This document shows positions 61,828 to 64,000 of a stretch of 64,000 bases of DNA, piece after piece. Below the pieces are notes generated by a model. That model was not told where the DNA came from and did not search any database. It was given only the letters and a program-made list of their open reading frames with translations. Position 1 is the first letter of the stretch. Each line of letters begins with the position of its first letter. The DNA comes from Cycas panzhihuaensis (lineage: Eukaryota; Cycadophyta): contig CM041465.1 in NCBI GenBank assembly GCA_023213395.1, positions 103,051,741 to 103,115,740 of the forward strand, in the 5' to 3' direction. The translations under genes were made by a program, and so were the position numbers.

Positions 61828-62155
61828 TGAAGAATGATAACATACATAGTAGAGCAAAGTAGTGAACATAAACATTCACTCCATATTGATAATATAATAT
61901 ATATTAGCATCATGTAGTTCAATCTATATTGATCAAGAGTATGATAAATTTACAAGATGGTAGTGTTGAAGAACACTTGGGCATTTGACCCCAAAGCTTA
62001 AATATGTGGGAGAAGGATGAAAGGCCTCCTCAACCTATAATTCAAAATAATATAAAATAATAAACAACTTATATTAAAATAAACTTACCATTAAGGCATG
62101 TGCAGTTGCATATTCCCAAGGTTGGGTTAGGTGATAATGAATATTAACCCTAACA
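61828..62155 (-). repeat. LTR of the 55.7-kb element, right (5')
   Basis: It runs TGAAGAATGATAACATAC to AACCCTAACA, TG...CA, followed by GTTAG. Confidence 0.95.
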
Positions 62156-62160
62156 GTTAG

Positions 62161-64000
62161 GAAGTACAAAAGGCCCTTAATAGAGTTATGACACATGTTT
62201 GAGTAATTATGAATTGTGTTTGGACCATTATTAATCTTGCTTATATAAATATATGTATAGAATTATACATTATATCCTAAAGAGTTATTCTTAATGAGTG
62301 AAAAAATAAATTTAAAGGTAGATTAATTCTACCTAAATATTTATGCTGTAATATCATTTTGGTTCCACTTGCTCTCAGTTTACATGTTTTATTTAGTATT
62401 AGAGCAGATTAATCACAAGGTTGTTGATTAATTTTTTGACTTGTAGGTTTTGAAGAGGTAATTTGAAAGATTGTGTCAGTGAAATTAATGACAATTAGTG
62501 TTAGGTATGTTATGGAGATCTAAATCTTTTATAGAGTGTTGAAATGATTAATGAGGGTTATATTGCAAAATGCCCTTTAATATTTATTTATATAAGTGTA
62601 TAGGAATTTATTCTTAGGTATATTTATATTGATTTGGATCATTCGATTAAGCCTATCATTTTTTAGCCTTGAAGCAATTAATATTGAGACATGTAATTTA
62701 AATGCATTTGTTATTCAACAAGGAAGTTGGTTCTCCTTTCAAACTATTGATAACCTGCTATCACCAATTATAAGTGATAAAATTACAAGATAATAAGAGT
62801 TGAGGTGTAATGGCCATGGGCCATGAATTATCTCATTAGATCATTTCCTACCTATTATGCAATATATATATATGGAATAATGGTCTACATGAAGAGTTCT
62901 ATTGTGTAAGGCCTCTAAATTCTAAAAATATAGAATAGGAATATTGACATGCATAAGTTTTGGTGTTATTTAATTGAATCAGAATGAGGAACTTTTAGAG
63001 GAACACAACTAAAATTAGAAGACATGTTCAAATTATTATTGTACTTGTAATTCCCTTTTATATTTTCAAAAAATAGATTGACATTCTGACATCAACAAGA
63101 CAAAAGTGGCCCTTATAATTACTGATCTAATTGATAAATGACTTATGTTAGGTACCTATTTCCCAAGTTTGTAGTTTAATTTCTCATGTTTTCATATAGG
63201 TACATTTGTTTTGTAGCTAGTGACTTGTGACTTTTCCTTTTATACATGAATGGCTCATGGATATGTGGTTTAAAAAAGAGAAAACTTAAACAAACCTTAG
63301 AAGATTAGAGCTACCACATTCCCATCTATAATGAAGATAATTCCTTTTGCCACTAGTTAGTCTAGTTGACTATTTAGATTCTCAGTCAATATACCACTTG
63401 ATGAAGACACTGGGCATATGTTGAATATAAGGGTAAGGTAGATCATACATTAGAATACATAGATATGATAGTATATACATAATGAGCAATGAACTAGATG
63501 ATTACCCAACATAAAATACTAGCTAAATAAAGATGAAAATCTTAGTGGTAAGCCTATAAGAGGTATGATAATCAAATATAATAAAAAGCAATATAAAAAT
63601 ATAAAACAAAAGTGGCATAAATGAAAGCCTATACCATTTGATTGAATAAAGAAAATGCCAAGAGACTATGAGACACAAAGAGGTTAAACACATACAAAAT
63701 CACTAATTATGGTGATACTTAAAATTGAAAATTTTGATAAAAGTTTGTGGACAAGGACAAAATCACTAATTAACTTTGAATGCATGTAGAGAATTTGGCA
63801 TATTTAACTTCTAGATACCTAAGTTCAAATTTATTTATCCTTTTTGTACTGTGAGTCTACATATATATTTGATCTAATTAGATGGCCTCAACTTATCTCT
63901 TTGAAATCAACTCATCACCTTATCTCTTTGATGGTTCCCTTTTAATAAACAAAAGGAAGTTCATGCTATAGAGAGTCCTATAAATGGGGTCGCTAGTAGT
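62161..64000. other. Anonymous AT-rich sequence
   Basis: No gene, LTR pair or retroelement protein recognised. The frame 62596-62793 is unsupported. Confidence 0.5.

Overview
This is non-genic plant nuclear DNA. It is AT-rich (about one third G+C by eye), full of (TA)n tracts, and built almost entirely of decayed, nested LTR retrotransposons of both plant superfamilies (Ty1/Copia and Ty3/Gypsy, the latter with a chromodomain lineage and a Tat/Ogre-like lineage). I see no intact host gene, rRNA, tRNA, CRISPR array or bacterial feature. The density of old, stop-riddled elements and the primer-binding sites matching plant initiator tRNA-Met point to a large seed-plant genome. The very low GC and strong C-to-T decay would suit a gymnosperm such as a gnetophyte, but the sequence does not prove this.

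Layout. 1-2164 is a minus-strand Gypsy relic (RT, RNase H, start of integrase, primer site, part of an LTR). Its LTR is split at 2160-2164 by a Copia element (Copia-1, plus strand, 2165-11194) with 393/394-bp LTRs and a perfect ATTGA target-site duplication. Copia-1 has itself been split inside its RNase H by a 2.1-kb gag-only element (8128-10228, minus strand). 11357-17864 is a near-complete minus-strand chromovirus: gag, protease, RT, RNase H, integrase and chromodomain are all recognisable. 17865-22300 and 28610-33700 hold two minus-strand copies of one Tat/Ogre-like Gypsy family (TatA: gag and protease; TatB: gag, protease and RT). Between them lie two diverged copies of a roughly 780-bp leader repeat, a 100-bp tandem duplication and a plus-strand gag-only element (25544-28608). 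33750-38969 is anonymous. 38970-44052 is an LTR-flanked element with no recognisable protein (LARD-like). 46961-50878 is a second, minus-strand Copia (Copia-2) that has lost its RT catalytic core by internal deletion. 55692-62155 is a 6.5-kb minus-strand gag-only element with a perfect GTTAG duplication. Its long non-coding interior contains an opposite-facing LTR of a related subfamily followed by a tandem array of primer-binding-site units. The remainder is anonymous AT-rich DNA.

Biology. The common theme is parasitism among retrotransposons. At least three elements (8.1-10.2, 25.5-28.6 and 55.7-62.2 kb) encode only a Gag-like protein, and one (39-44 kb) encodes nothing visible, so all would depend on pol enzymes supplied by autonomous relatives. 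Two of the gag-only/related units show tandem duplication, with a 30-31 bp period, of the LTR-edge plus primer-binding site. This is the most unusual structure I found. LTR divergence counted by eye (17/247 for the nested element, 41/394 for its Copia host, about 48/328 for the 55.7-kb element) agrees with the nesting order. In-frame stops in the pol relics mostly sit where related proteins have Gln, Arg or Trp, the signature of methyl-cytosine deamination.
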